In this document: positions 37,370-46,946 of the stretch, piece by piece
Layout: each line of letters starts with the position of its first letter
Numbering within the stretch: the stretch's first letter is position 1
From: an uncultured Marivita sp.
GTDB lineage: Bacteria > Pseudomonadota > Alphaproteobacteria > Rhodobacterales > Rhodobacteraceae
Length of the DNA stretch: 64,000 bases
NCBI RefSeq assembly: GCF_947488135.1
Contig: NZ_CANKYW010000001.1
Coordinates: forward strand, 1,364,001 to 1,428,000
Reading direction: 5' to 3'
Notes under the pieces: generated by a model
Databases searched by the model: none
Seen by the model: only the letters and a program-made list of their open reading frames with translations
Told to the model about the DNA's origin: nothing
Position numbers and translations under genes: made by a program

Positions 37370-38698
37370 GTGCAAGCAAAGTTTATCCTGGCAAGCGTGG
37401 TGGCAACCGGCCTTCTGGCGGCCTGCACGGAACGCGAGGTCATCCTGCCGGGCGAACGGCTCGGCGTGCGGGAAATCCTGCAAGAGAACGACGCGGGTAC
37501 CTCCGCGGTCTCTGCCAACGTCACCGCGCCGGCAAACCTTCCCGCGACGGTCAATAACGCCTCCTGGGCGCAAAGCCATGTCAGCCCATCCTCCCGCGTT
37601 GCCAATGCCGCGCTGTCCGCGAACCTGACGCCGATCTGGTCCACGTCGATCGGGCAGGGCGACCGGCGCCGCGCGCGGATCATCACCGATCCGGTCGTGG
37701 CCGACGGGCGCATTTTCACCATCGACAGCGCCGGACGGGTCTCTGCCACCTCCACGAATGGGGCCGCGCTTTGGTCCTATAGCTTGGTGCCGCTGCGCGA
37801 TGACGCGTCGCAAGCGCTGGCGGGTGGTCTGGCCTATGACAACGGGCGGCTTTACGTGACCTCCGGCTTTGGCACGCTGTCGGCCATCGACGCGGCAACC
37901 GGTCGGGAAATCTGGACGCAAAAACTTCAGGCCACCGCAACGGGCGCGCCCACCGTTTATGGCGGGCTGGTCTATGTCGTCGCCGGGGACAGCACCGCCT
38001 GGGCGATCGAGGCGTACGACGGCCGTGTTCGCTGGCAGTCCGACGGGCTGGGCGACATCGGCAACGTCGCCGGCGCCGCGCCTCCCGCCGTGGATGACAC
38101 CCATGTGGTGTTCTCGTTCGGCAGTGGCGCCGTGCAAGGCGCGTTCCGCCAGGGTGGTCTGCGGCTCTGGAGCGTGGACATCGTGGGCGCGCGCAAGGGA
38201 TTTGCCATCGCATTGGTCGATGACATCACCGGTTACCCGGTGATCGCGGGCAACACGGTCTATGCGGGCAATCATTCAGGACGCGTCGTGGCGCTCAACA
38301 TCAATTCCGGCGAACGCCTCTGGACGGCACAGCACGGCGCGCTCGACCCGGTCTGGCCGGCGGGCAACTCGGTCTATTTCGTCTCCGACCTCAACGAACT
38401 GATCCGTCTCGACGCCACCGATGGCTCGCAAATCTGGGCGGTGGACCTGCCGGGCTACGAACCCGTACGCCGTCCGCAGCGACGCCGCGATTCGGCCTAC
38501 ACCAATCACGGGCCGATCCTCGCGGGCGGGCGTCTGATCGTGGCGTCCTCGGACGGGCTGATCCGGTCCTTCGATCCGGCCTCTGGCGACCTGATCGGCC
38601 AGACCGAGATCCGGGGCGGTGCCACAACGCGCCCGGTGGTGGCGAATGGCACGCTCTATGTCGTGTCGACCAACGGTGTGCTGCACGCCTATCGCTGA
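37370..38698 (+). CDS. bamB: Outer membrane protein assembly lipoprotein BamB
   Basis: Lipoprotein subunit of the BAM complex. GTG start; signal peptide with lipobox GLLAAC (acylated cysteine about residue 19). The rest is a PQQ-like eight-bladed beta-propeller with repeated DAATGREIW / GERLWTAQH-type tryptophan docking motifs. 442 aa is somewhat longer than E. coli BamB. Gene order with yfgM-like and der genes supports the assignment and separates it from true quinoproteins such as the dehydrogenase at 43.9 kb. Confidence 0.9.
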   Translation: MQAKFILASVVATGLLAACTEREVILPGERLGVREILQENDAGTSAVSANVTAPANLPATVNNASWAQSHVSPSSRVANAALSANLTPIWSTSIGQGDRRRARIITDPVVADGRIFTIDSAGRVSATSTNGAALWSYSLVPLRDDASQALAGGLAYDNGRLYVTSGFGTLSAIDAATGREIWTQKLQATATGAPTVYGGLVYVVAGDSTAWAIEAYDGRVRWQSDGLGDIGNVAGAAPPAVDDTHVVFSFGSGAVQGAFRQGGLRLWSVDIVGARKGFAIALVDDITGYPVIAGNTVYAGNHSGRVVALNINSGERLWTAQHGALDPVWPAGNSVYFVSDLNELIRLDATDGSQIWAVDLPGYEPVRRPQRRRDSAYTNHGPILAGGRLIVASSDGLIRSFDPASGDLIGQTEIRGGATTRPVVANGTLYVVSTNGVLHAYR

Positions 38699-38777
38699 CC
38701 CCTTTCACAGGCGCGGGAAATAGGCTAGGCGGGCGGCTCGAATTCAATCGAAGCCCAAACCGGAGCCCTGCGCGCCC

Positions 38778-40229
38778 ATGTCCTTCACCCTTGCCATCGT
38801 CGGTCGACCCAATGTCGGCAAGTCGACCCTGTTCAACCGACTGGTCGGCAAACGGCTTGCCTTGGTCGATGACCAGCCGGGCGTGACGCGCGACCTGCGC
38901 GAAGGCGCGGCCAAGCTGGGCGATCTGCGCTTCACCGTGATCGACACCGCCGGTCTGGAAGAGGCAACCGACGAAAGCCTGCCGGGCCGGATGCGCAAGC
39001 TGACCGAACGCGCGGTGGACATGGCCGACATCTGTCTTTTCCTGATCGACGCGCGCGTGGGTGTCACCCCCGCCGACGAGGTGCTGGCCGAGATCCTGCG
39101 AAAACGCTCCGCCCACGTGATCCTTGGTGCCAACAAGGCCGAAGGCAACGCAGCCGAGGCCGGTGTGCTCGAAGCTTACGGGCTTGGTCTTGGCGAACCG
39201 CTGCGCATCTCCGCCGAACATGGCGAAGGGATGCCGGATCTCTATGGCGTGCTTCAACCGCTCGCCGATGCGTTCAAGGAACGCGCCGACGCGGACGCAC
39301 CCGAGACCGAGGTCGATGTGGGCGAAGACGATCCCGACGCACCGCGCGCGATCACCAAGGCCAAGCCGCTGCAAATCGCCGTGGTGGGGCGGCCCAACGC
39401 GGGCAAGTCCACCCTGATCAACAAGATCCTCGGCGAGGACCGTCTACTGACCGGGCCAGAAGCGGGGATCACCCGTGACGCCATCTCTGTCCAGACGGAA
39501 TGGGACGGCGTGCATATGCGCATCTTCGACACGGCGGGGATGCGCAAGAAGGCTAAGGTGCAGGAAAAGCTGGAAAAGCTGTCTGTATCCGATGGCCTGC
39601 GCGCGGTGAAATTCGCCGAGGTGGTCGTTGTCCTGCTCGACGCTGCCATTCCGTTCGAAAGTCAGGATTTGCGCATCGCGGATCTGGCCGAACGCGAGGG
39701 CCGTGCAGTTGTGATCGCGGTCAACAAGTGGGACATGGAAGACGACAAGCAGGACAAGTTGAAGATGCTGAAAGAGGAGTTCGAACGCCTCTTGCCGCAG
39801 CTTCGCGGTGCGCCGCTTGTCACCGTATCCGCCAAGACCGGACGCGGGCTGGACCGCCTGCAAGCGGCTATCGTCAAGGCGCATGACGTCTGGAATCGTC
39901 GCGTGACCACGGCGCAGTTGAACCGCTGGCTGGGTGGCATGGTCGAACAACACCCGCCCCCCGCGCCGCAGGGCAAGCGGATCAAGCTGCGCTATATGAC
40001 CCAAGCGAAAACCCGCCCGCCGGGCTTTGTCGTCATGTGCTCGCATCCCGACAAGATGCCCGAAAGCTACAAGCGCTATCTCGTGAACGGCTTGCGGGAC
40101 GATTTCGACATGCCCGGAACGCCGATCCGCCTGACGCTGCGCGGGCAGGGTGACAAGAACCCCTACAAGGGACGCCGCGAACGCAACGCGGGCGCGCTTA
40201 AAAAGCACCTCGGCAAGAACCGCGGCTGA
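38778..40229 (+). CDS. der: Ribosome-associated GTPase Der (EngA)
   Basis: Double-G-domain GTPase needed for 50S assembly. Domain 1: [20 protein letters not shown], then a degenerate G4; an acidic linker ([13 protein letters not shown]) leads to domain 2: [34 protein letters not shown]-like C-terminal domain ends the 483-aa chain. ATG at 38778 fits homology. Confidence 0.97.
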   Translation: MSFTLAIVGRPNVGKSTLFNRLVGKRLALVDDQPGVTRDLREGAAKLGDLRFTVIDTAGLEEATDESLPGRMRKLTERAVDMADICLFLIDARVGVTPADEVLAEILRKRSAHVILGANKAEGNAAEAGVLEAYGLGLGEPLRISAEHGEGMPDLYGVLQPLADAFKERADADAPETEVDVGEDDPDAPRAITKAKPLQIAVVGRPNAGKSTLINKILGEDRLLTGPEAGITRDAISVQTEWDGVHMRIFDTAGMRKKAKVQEKLEKLSVSDGLRAVKFAEVVVVLLDAAIPFESQDLRIADLAEREGRAVVIAVNKWDMEDDKQDKLKMLKEEFERLLPQLRGAPLVTVSAKTGRGLDRLQAAIVKAHDVWNRRVTTAQLNRWLGGMVEQHPPPAPQGKRIKLRYMTQAKTRPPGFVVMCSHPDKMPESYKRYLVNGLRDDFDMPGTPIRLTLRGQGDKNPYKGRRERNAGALKKHLGKNRG

Positions 40230-40314
40230 GCGTCGTTTGGCCCGCCCTGCGTTTTTCGCGTGACAATCCGGGCCGCGCCTTGCTTAACTCCCGACCCCAA
40301 GCGGAGGTCGGGAT

Positions 40315-41022
40315 ATGTGCTGGAGTGAAACAGCCTCGGTCGGAATGGTGGCCATCGGCGGGGCGGCCACGGCGATCACCTATATGCGCGGCGATCCCAA
40401 GGCGATCTGGCTCACGATGGGCTATTTCACCGTCATGGAAGGGCTACAGGCGCTTGGCTACAGTTTTGTGGATCAATGCGGGTTGCCCGAGAACCGCGTC
40501 ATCACGCAACTCTCTTATCTGCACATCGCGTTTCAGCCGCTGTTCATCAACGCCTTTGCGATGGCCATCGCGCCCGAGCCCGTATCCGTTCGCACGCAGC
40601 GATGGGTCTACGGGCTGAGCGCGCTGGCAACGGCCATCATGCTTTTCCGTCTCGTGCCGATCGAGGCGCTTGGCGCGTGCCGGCCCGGCGATATCCTGTG
40701 CGGCGCGGCGTGGTGCCTGGTTTCCGGCGAGTGGCATATCGGGTGGCAGGTGCCGCTGAACGATCTGTGGCGGAGCCTCGGGCTGCCGGTGCAATTCCCG
40801 CCCTACATGCTGACTGTTTTTGTCCTGCCCTTGGTCTACGGCGCATGGCGCTTCGTGGCGTTTCACGCGGTGGCGGGACCGCTGGTCGCCCGGTGGCTCA
40901 CCGACAATCCCAACGAAATGCCCGCCATCTGGTGCCTGTTCTCCATCGGGATCCTGCTCATCGCGCTGAGCCCGTTTGTCCGGGTCAGACTATTCAAAGC
41001 GCATCAACCGGTCACGGCCTGA
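40315..41022 (+). CDS. DUF5765 multi-pass membrane protein
   Basis: 235 aa with about six to seven hydrophobic segments; opening MCWSETASVGMVAIGGAAT and the loop QCGLPENRVITQLSYLHIAFQP are the features I associate with DUF5765. Histidines and cysteines (MCW, DQCG, GACRPGDILCGAAWC) are notable in a membrane protein and might bind a cofactor, but this is speculation. GGAGG lies well placed before the ATG. Function unknown. Confidence 0.8.
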   Translation: MCWSETASVGMVAIGGAATAITYMRGDPKAIWLTMGYFTVMEGLQALGYSFVDQCGLPENRVITQLSYLHIAFQPLFINAFAMAIAPEPVSVRTQRWVYGLSALATAIMLFRLVPIEALGACRPGDILCGAAWCLVSGEWHIGWQVPLNDLWRSLGLPVQFPPYMLTVFVLPLVYGAWRFVAFHAVAGPLVARWLTDNPNEMPAIWCLFSIGILLIALSPFVRVRLFKAHQPVTA

Positions 41023-41033
41023 CCCGACCCCAC

Positions 41034-42431
41034 TCAAAAGCACCGCACCGCAGAGCCGTTCTGTGCCCGCCCGGATGTGCCGCGTTCAAGAGGGGCGGCG
41101 GAGATGGATGGATGACGCCGGGAAAAATTCCCCAGTAGCATCCGCCGCGCCGCTTGGACCGTCAGAAAAGGACGTGCGGCGGGGCCGTTCAGCGAGCCGT
41201 CATCGCGCCGACATGCGAAAACCTCGTGCAGATCGGATCGCTCTTCCGGGGTCAACGACTGAACGACCATCGGCCCAAGGTAAAGCGACTCCGATCGCAG
41301 ACCGTTGGCGCGGATCACGTGGTGCCGATCCAGCGCGAAATGGACCCATGTGATCGCCCGCTTGCCCCGCATCTGCCGGATGCCCGGCAACCCCGTCAGC
41401 GCCTTGGCCGGAACGAAACATTCACGGTCGAACCGGGTTTCGAGTTGACCATGCCCGCCGACAAGGATGCGGTGCTGGGGCGACACGATCAGATCCCGCC
41501 CGGGCAACCCGGGGCCAAGCGCGTCGGTTCCGATCAGAATGGGTTTGTTTGCAGTCGCGACCCCATCCAGCGCGTGATGGCTGGATCTGATCCACCTGAT
41601 GGCACAGGGGCCCGCATCCTGCGTGTCGACCAGATCGCCAATGGTCAGATCGGCGACCCGGGATGGCCCCGATGGCGTGTCTATTCTCGTGTCCGGCGCG
41701 TAGCAAACGAACTGGGTCTGCTCGATATTTTTGGCAGTATGTGCGTTGTCTTGAGCGTAAAGCGTGTCATACCCGCTTCCGCCGTCGAGGTTGTTCACCG
41801 ACGGGCGGACGCCCAGTCTGATCGTGTCATTGCCATCGCTTGTCTTGACCGCATTGGCGACCAGATCATCCCCGAACGTGACGCTGTCATTCCCTGCCTT
41901 GGTGTCCATGTCGTGGAGTTTGGCGCGATCTCCGAAGACGATCGTGTCGTTGCCCGCACCCGCGTCGATATTCTTGAAGGTCGCGTCATCGCCGACCGTG
42001 ACCGTGTCGGCGCTACCGCCCAGCTTCCAGTCCTTGTCGGTAAAGAACCCGTCGCCCAAAGTGATGGTGTTCGGACCATTCGTCGATCCGTCCATCTGCC
42101 CGAAGGAGACGTTGTCGCCCGCAGTCAGGGTCAGCGCATCGCTTGCTGTCGCATCGAGCTTGATGCCGGACAGATCAGCGTTGTCCGCAATGCCGACGTG
42201 CGCCGTCAGATCGGCTCCGACCTTGATGTCGAAAGTGTTGCTGTTCGAACCTGCGACCTGGATGTCGAACGTCGTAGGACCGGGACCTGCAGAGGCGAAG
42301 GTGATGTTGGCGTCTGCGGATGGATCGATGATGAAGATATCGCCATCATTTACCGTGATCGATTGGCCCGCGTGCAGTTCGTTCGGGCCGAGAGGAACCT
42401 GATCCTTCGAAACGATGATGTAGGTCGTCAT
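41034..42431 (-). CDS. Hint-domain protein with degenerate RTX-like repeats
   Basis: 465 aa. Residues 1-100 are a beta-rich adhesin-like region (IDPSADANITFASA). About residues 140-235 contain degenerate calcium-binding nonapeptides: GAGNDTIVF, KAGNDSVTFG, SDGNDTIRLG, GGSGYDTLY. A Hint (hedgehog/intein) domain starts at Cys243 in CYAPDTRIDTPSG, with DLTIGDLVDTQD and ISPQHRILVGG-like blocks. No classical signal peptide; type I secretion is inferred. ATG at 42431 (MTTYIIVSK) is chosen; 42467 is an alternative. Partner transporter genes are not adjacent. Confidence 0.82.
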   Translation of the reverse strand: MTTYIIVSKDQVPLGPNELHAGQSITVNDGDIFIIDPSADANITFASAGPGPTTFDIQVAGSNSNTFDIKVGADLTAHVGIADNADLSGIKLDATASDALTLTAGDNVSFGQMDGSTNGPNTITLGDGFFTDKDWKLGGSADTVTVGDDATFKNIDAGAGNDTIVFGDRAKLHDMDTKAGNDSVTFGDDLVANAVKTSDGNDTIRLGVRPSVNNLDGGSGYDTLYAQDNAHTAKNIEQTQFVCYAPDTRIDTPSGPSRVADLTIGDLVDTQDAGPCAIRWIRSSHHALDGVATANKPILIGTDALGPGLPGRDLIVSPQHRILVGGHGQLETRFDRECFVPAKALTGLPGIRQMRGKRAITWVHFALDRHHVIRANGLRSESLYLGPMVVQSLTPEERSDLHEVFACRRDDGSLNGPAARPFLTVQAARRMLLGNFSRRHPSISAAPLERGTSGRAQNGSAVRCF

Positions 42432-42552
42432 TGTTGGCCCGATGTCTACCTGATTGCCCGGTGACATTATCGGGGGCGGGTTAATCAGCTGTGATCAGAC
42501 AAACGGATTTTCCGGACACTTTTACTGGTCCACTCCAGTTCACGTTGGAAGC

Positions 42553-43647
42553 TCAGGCTGTCGGCGACGGCTCCGTAATATCGTCACCGCGCCCGGACAA
42601 AAAGATCCCCAAACCGTTCAAGCCCTCGACCTTTTCGGAAAACGCTCGGACCACGATGAGGATCGGAACCGCGATGAACATGCCCACCGCCGACCACGCC
42701 CATCCCCAAAACGCGACGGCCACGAAGACTGCAACGGGGTTCAGTTTCAGGCTGCGTCCGACGGCAAAGGGTGTCACGAATTGCGCTTCTATGCTGGTCA
42801 GGCTGAAATACACGAGTGCAGGAACAACGGCCGCACCGACGGTATCGAAGGTGACGATACCGATCGCGAACGAGATCAGAACACCGGCAATGGCGCCCAA
42901 AAAAGGGATGAAGTTCAAGGCAAATGCCATGGCGCCGAAAAGCACAGGATTGGGCATTCCCAGGACCCAGAACGCAAGACCCACTGCGAGGCCGAGACCG
43001 GCATTGATGGTTGTGATCGTCAGGAAATAACGGCTGATCTTGCGCTCTATATCGTACACGATTCCGATTGCGCGCCGTTTGTCACGGAACGTCGGATTCA
43101 CGGCCACGATCTTCTCGTAGAACATATCGCCCGACGCGATCAGGAAGAACAACATCACCAGTGTCAGCAGAAGTTGCGCGATCACGTATGGCACGGTGAT
43201 CGCAGCCTGGGTCAGAAGCCCCGGTCCAGTATCGACCTTGAGCTGTGGGGTCTGATCGCCAGCGTCCGCCAATTCTTCGACCTTGTCGCTGGCCTCGGAC
43301 ACCTGATTTACCAGATCGCTGATTCCGCGAAGCTTGACCTCCACGTCGCGCATGATGCTGGGCGCGTTTTCCGCGTAGTTCTGCAACGGTCCGGAAAGAC
43401 CGCCGATGGCCGCACCGCACACCGCAAGAAGGCCGATGACGATGACGGCGGCGGAAACTCCGTCCGGCACACGCCGCCGCTCACACCAGCGACGCACCGG
43501 TGAGAATGTCAGCGACAGCAGAAACGCCAAAACGAGCGGCATCAGGAAGCTTCGGGCGAGAACGATGATTACGCCCACCGCAATGACGAACAGGCCTTTC
43601 GTGCTCCAATGCGGACCTTTGGGTGCGATTTCGGACATTTCGGACAT
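42553..43647 (-). CDS. AI-2E family (TqsA/PerM) permease
   Basis: 364-aa multi-pass protein. Two early helices (LFVIAVGVIIVLARSFLMPLVL), a charged soluble stretch at about residues 75-170, then five or more helices with ALNFIPFLGAIAGVLIS and the terminal FWGWAWSAVGMFIAVPILIV match the family. Members have been linked to autoinducer-2 export, or to sodium/proton antiport; which applies here is unknown. Confidence 0.9.
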   Translation of the reverse strand: MSEMSEIAPKGPHWSTKGLFVIAVGVIIVLARSFLMPLVLAFLLSLTFSPVRRWCERRRVPDGVSAAVIVIGLLAVCGAAIGGLSGPLQNYAENAPSIMRDVEVKLRGISDLVNQVSEASDKVEELADAGDQTPQLKVDTGPGLLTQAAITVPYVIAQLLLTLVMLFFLIASGDMFYEKIVAVNPTFRDKRRAIGIVYDIERKISRYFLTITTINAGLGLAVGLAFWVLGMPNPVLFGAMAFALNFIPFLGAIAGVLISFAIGIVTFDTVGAAVVPALVYFSLTSIEAQFVTPFAVGRSLKLNPVAVFVAVAFWGWAWSAVGMFIAVPILIVVRAFSEKVEGLNGLGIFLSGRGDDITEPSPTA

Positions 43648-43804
43648 ATGGCGTTCCTATTTATTGTAACGCGTCGGTGTTCAGACACATTCAGGTACGC
43701 ATCGAAATACGATGTCTACCAGAAGCGTAACGCTGCCCGAGCCGTTCTGGACCCATTCGGTGCAAAATTTCCGGGCGTCTATTGACGCAACGCGTGGCCA
43801 GAAC

Positions 43805-43832
43805 GAAAAACGGCGCACCCGAAGGCGCGCCG
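43805..43832 (-). terminator. Intrinsic terminator after the PQQ alcohol dehydrogenase
   Basis: Minus-strand hairpin CGGCGC / GCGCCG with an inner CC/GG pair closed by TTCG, followed by TTTTTCG, 24 bp past the dehydrogenase stop. Confidence 0.75.
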
Positions 43833-43855
43833 CTGTCTTTGACTGTCTGGCTGTA

Positions 43856-45622
43856 TCAGTTCGCCGCCAGTTCCTTGGGCAGACGGAAGGTCCAGAGTGT
43901 CCCGCCTTGGTTCAGGTAGTTGACCTTCTTGGCCACTTCACCACCCCAGAGCGGAACCGCACCGCCCCAGCCAGAGATGACCGAGACATATTGCTCGCCG
44001 TCCTGGTCCCAGGTGATCGGCTGTCCAACGATGCCCGAGCCGGTCTGGAAGGACCAGAGCACTTCACCGGTCTCATCGTCGAGGGCCAGGAACTTGCCTT
44101 CGGGCGTGCCGAAGAACACCAGCCCGCCGGCTGTTGTCATGACACCGGACCAAAGCGGGGCTTCGTTCTTGTATTCCCACTTCCATTCACCGGTATCCGG
44201 ATCGATCGCCTTGAGCGAGCCGATATGGTCCTCGTAGTTCGGCTTGATGGTGAAGCCGGACCCCAGATAAGCCGCGCCTTTCTTGTAGGTGATCGGCTCG
44301 TTCCAGATGTCCATGCCCCATTCGTTGGAGGGCACGTAGAAGTTGCCGGTCCGCTGCGAGAACGCCATCGGCATCCAGTTCTTGCCCCCGAGGAAGCCGG
44401 GGGAGGAGAACACGACCTCGCCCTTCTTGCCGTCGGCCGAGGCCGTAGGATCGCCGGGGCGGTTGTCCTCGACAAAGATCGGGCGGCCATCATCGCCGAT
44501 ATCGCTGGCCCAGGAGATGTCCTTGACGAACGGGTAGGCGTCGACAAACGCACCGTCCTCGCGGTTCAGGACGTAGAAGAACCCGTTCCGGTCGGCGGTG
44601 GCATAACGCATGTTGCCTTCACGGTCGGTATAGGCGACGACCTCGTTCACACCATCATAGTCCCAGCCTTCACGCGGCGTGGTCTGGTAATGCCACTTGA
44701 TCTCGCCCGTCGCCGGGTCGATGCCCAGACGGCTGGCGGCATAGAGGTTGTCGCCGGTATTGCCGTCGGTCGGCTCTCCCGCGCCGCGCAGGTGGCTGTT
44801 CCACGGGGCAGGGTTGCCCGTTCCGAAGACGAGCGTATCGGTATCGGCGTCGTAGGACCCGCCCAGCCACGTCGCACCGCCGCCGGTCTTCCACATATCG
44901 CCCGGCCAGGTCGCGTTCAGCGTGCCGGTCATGGTGCTCTCTTCGCCATTGAGCATGCCCATATGGCCTTCGATCACCGGACGCTCCCAGACCAGATCGC
45001 CGTTTTCGACATTGCGCGCCTGCACCGATCCGACGATGCCGAATTCGCCACCCGAATTGCCGGTGATGACCAGATCGCCGACAACCAGCGGTGCCGCCGT
45101 GTAGGAGTATCCGGCCTTGTAATCGTTGATCTGATCCCGCCAGACCACGTCGCCGGTCTTGGCATCGAGCGCCACGATCCGCGCGTCCAGAGTGCCGAAG
45201 ATCACCTTGTCACCGGCAAGAGCCGCGCCACGGTTGATCACGTCACAGCAGGGCAGGATACCTTCGGGCAGACGCGCGTCGTACTGCCAAAGCTCTTCGC
45301 CGGTGTTCACGTCGATCGCATAAAGGCGCGAGTAGGAGCCGGTGATGTACATGATGCCATCGTAAACCAGCGGCTGCGTTTCCTGCCCACGCTGCTTTTC
45401 GCCACCAAGGCTGAACGCCCAGGCCGGGACAAGGTTCTTGACGTTGTCCTTGTTCAGCGCGTCGAGCGGCGAATACCGCTGCAAATGCCGACCCATCCCG
45501 TTGGTGACGACCTGGTTGGTCATCGTCTGGTCATTGGCCAGCATTTCCTCGGTCACACCCTGCGCGAATGCGCCGGTGGCGGCGAGCATGCTGGCTGTGA
45601 CGGCGGCAACAAATCTGTTCAT
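43856..45622 (-). CDS. PQQ-dependent alcohol dehydrogenase, lanthanide-type (ExaF/PedH-like)
   Basis: Periplasmic quinoprotein oxidising primary alcohols to aldehydes, passing electrons to a c-type cytochrome. 588 aa; signal peptide residues 1-20. An eight-bladed propeller with the adjacent cysteine pair C125-C126 ([12 protein letters not shown]) over PQQ, metal ligands E193 (GGEFG) and N270 (GTGNPAPWN), catalytic D321, and D323 in WDYDGVN. An aspartate two residues after the catalytic one marks lanthanide-using enzymes; calcium enzymes have alanine, serine or threonine. Sequence style resembles ethanol dehydrogenases more than MxaF/XoxF. GGAGG precedes the ATG; the frame upstream to 45676 is not used. 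Confidence 0.93.
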   Translation of the reverse strand: MNRFVAAVTASMLAATGAFAQGVTEEMLANDQTMTNQVVTNGMGRHLQRYSPLDALNKDNVKNLVPAWAFSLGGEKQRGQETQPLVYDGIMYITGSYSRLYAIDVNTGEELWQYDARLPEGILPCCDVINRGAALAGDKVIFGTLDARIVALDAKTGDVVWRDQINDYKAGYSYTAAPLVVGDLVITGNSGGEFGIVGSVQARNVENGDLVWERPVIEGHMGMLNGEESTMTGTLNATWPGDMWKTGGGATWLGGSYDADTDTLVFGTGNPAPWNSHLRGAGEPTDGNTGDNLYAASRLGIDPATGEIKWHYQTTPREGWDYDGVNEVVAYTDREGNMRYATADRNGFFYVLNREDGAFVDAYPFVKDISWASDIGDDGRPIFVEDNRPGDPTASADGKKGEVVFSSPGFLGGKNWMPMAFSQRTGNFYVPSNEWGMDIWNEPITYKKGAAYLGSGFTIKPNYEDHIGSLKAIDPDTGEWKWEYKNEAPLWSGVMTTAGGLVFFGTPEGKFLALDDETGEVLWSFQTGSGIVGQPITWDQDGEQYVSVISGWGGAVPLWGGEVAKKVNYLNQGGTLWTFRLPKELAAN

Positions 45623-46164
45623 CCGTATTCCTCCCGTGAACTTCAGTTGCAAAAATCCAGATGCACACCGGCGCAAATGGACGATTGTCGGGCAGTATAG
45701 GGATTATGAAAAGCTGTTGTACGCGACTTGGGTCGTAAGACCTTTGCAAGGTTGACAGGTGGTTGCAGCCGTCGTTTTGCAGCGTGATTCGGAAGAAAGG
45801 AAGTCGCACGAATTCACCATCGGACAATCTCTGCTGGCTTGCCCGGAAGGTCCGGCGTTCGCCTGAAATGGACCCGCTGCGATGGGTAGATTGGAAAAAA
45901 GAATCAGCTTGGAGAAGGAATCTTTTCGCCAATTGCGCTGCCTCACACCAGAAAAATTAGGGCTTGGGGATAGTCGACGATCAGCGATGCAATCTAAGAT
46001 AGACGTTCAGCAATCAAAGATTGTATTGTGGCGCAAATTTGACTTTTTCCTTTGAAAATAGGCCGCTGAGGGAGTATTTGTAGTTGAAATACCCAAAGTT
46101 TTGGCATGGCTGGGTAGTATTTTTGTTTTTATGTGTCTGCGAACATCGCAGGAGGGGATTAACC
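45623..46164. other. AT-rich divergent region between dehydrogenase and VPLPA-CTERM genes
   Basis: 542 bp with clearly lower GC than the flanks. It should hold the promoters of both divergent genes. On the minus strand TATACT (45694-45699) is a candidate -10 box 70 bp before the dehydrogenase start, without a good -35. A 13-bp palindrome CAATC-AAA-GATTG sits at 46011-46023. Short open frames here show no coding bias or ribosome sites and are not annotated. Confidence 0.4.
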
Positions 46165-46815
46165 ATGAAGTCATCAATTCAGAGTTTTGCAGTTGCCACC
46201 TTTTTATCTGTTTTCGGTGGTTTTGGCGCCAACGCAGCAACGATTACCTTAAATATTGTAGACATCCCCGAGACGACTCTGTTCGGACAACTAAGCTATA
46301 CGGGGAACATTGGTGACATACTTGGGTTCTATTCCGATGGTCTCACGGTTCCGCCGGCATCCGCGCCTTTGAGCACGTCCAAGGCGGAAAGATATGACAC
46401 GCCGCCGGGGTCTGGCAATGCAGGTATGGAAACTTTAGTCCAGTCGCTTACGGGTTTGGCCGTGGTCAATTTGGGCGGTACGGAATTGCCAATATCGAAC
46501 AGCAGCGCGACTGTGGCCGCCAACACGTACTTCACGACTAAATTCGGACAATCTGTGGCAGTTTTCTGGAACACCAGTGATTTGGACATTCTGGTAACCT
46601 TTGACGATTCAAATAACACTTGCTCCGGTCAGAAGGGCAATTCCAACCAATGTGGTACCATCAGCCACTTTAAAGCCATTTCTGATGGCACCGGCGGCGG
46701 CGGCGGCGGCACCGGGCCGATGCTACCGGTTCCTCTTCCGGCGGGTCTGCCTCTGATCCTGTCCGGTTTGGGTGTGTTCGGGTTCTTGAGACTGCGGTCC
46801 CGCAAATCCGCTTGA
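46165..46815 (+). CDS. VPLPA-CTERM sorting-domain surface protein
   Basis: 216-aa exported protein with Sec signal peptide (MKSSIQSFAVATFLSVFGGF, cleavage near GANA). The middle is a threonine/serine/asparagine-rich domain of unknown type with two cysteines (NTCSGQKG, NQCGTIS). The C-terminus has a glycine run, then VPLPAGLPLILSGLGVFGFL and the basic RLRSRKSA tail: the VPLPA-CTERM signal processed by the exosortase of Rhodobacterales. GGAGG lies before ATG 46165. The base composition is AT-richer than neighbours. The exosortase is not in this window. Confidence 0.88.
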   Translation: MKSSIQSFAVATFLSVFGGFGANAATITLNIVDIPETTLFGQLSYTGNIGDILGFYSDGLTVPPASAPLSTSKAERYDTPPGSGNAGMETLVQSLTGLAVVNLGGTELPISNSSATVAANTYFTTKFGQSVAVFWNTSDLDILVTFDDSNNTCSGQKGNSNQCGTISHFKAISDGTGGGGGGTGPMLPVPLPAGLPLILSGLGVFGFLRLRSRKSA

Positions 46816-46851
46816 TCCCGCTTTGCGGCCTCCCCTTAATTTAAATTGAAA

Positions 46852-46880
46852 TGTGGCGCGTCTGACGAAGGCGCGCCACA
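46852..46880. terminator. Hairpin between the VPLPA-CTERM and metallopeptidase genes
   Basis: Perfect 9-bp stem TGTGGCGCG / CGCGCCACA, loop 11 nt, 37 bp after the VPLPA gene. The T-rich side is on the minus strand, yet the position suits termination of the plus-strand gene. Confidence 0.55.
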
Positions 46881-46946
46881 AAACTGCTCTATTCCATACG
46901 TAATGATCTCCGCGAACCGTGGAAAATTACGCGCTGGAGATGAGCA

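Noticed and set aside
37370-38698. Second quinoprotein dehydrogenase
   Set aside because: Lipobox and yfgM/der neighbours identify it as BamB; no PQQ ligands.
43712-45700. 662-aa plus-strand frame over the PQQ dehydrogenase
   Set aside because: Antisense shadow of a clearly recognised enzyme.
46007-46240. 77-aa minus-strand frame before the VPLPA gene
   Set aside because: No ribosome site and overlaps the signal peptide coding region of the real gene.
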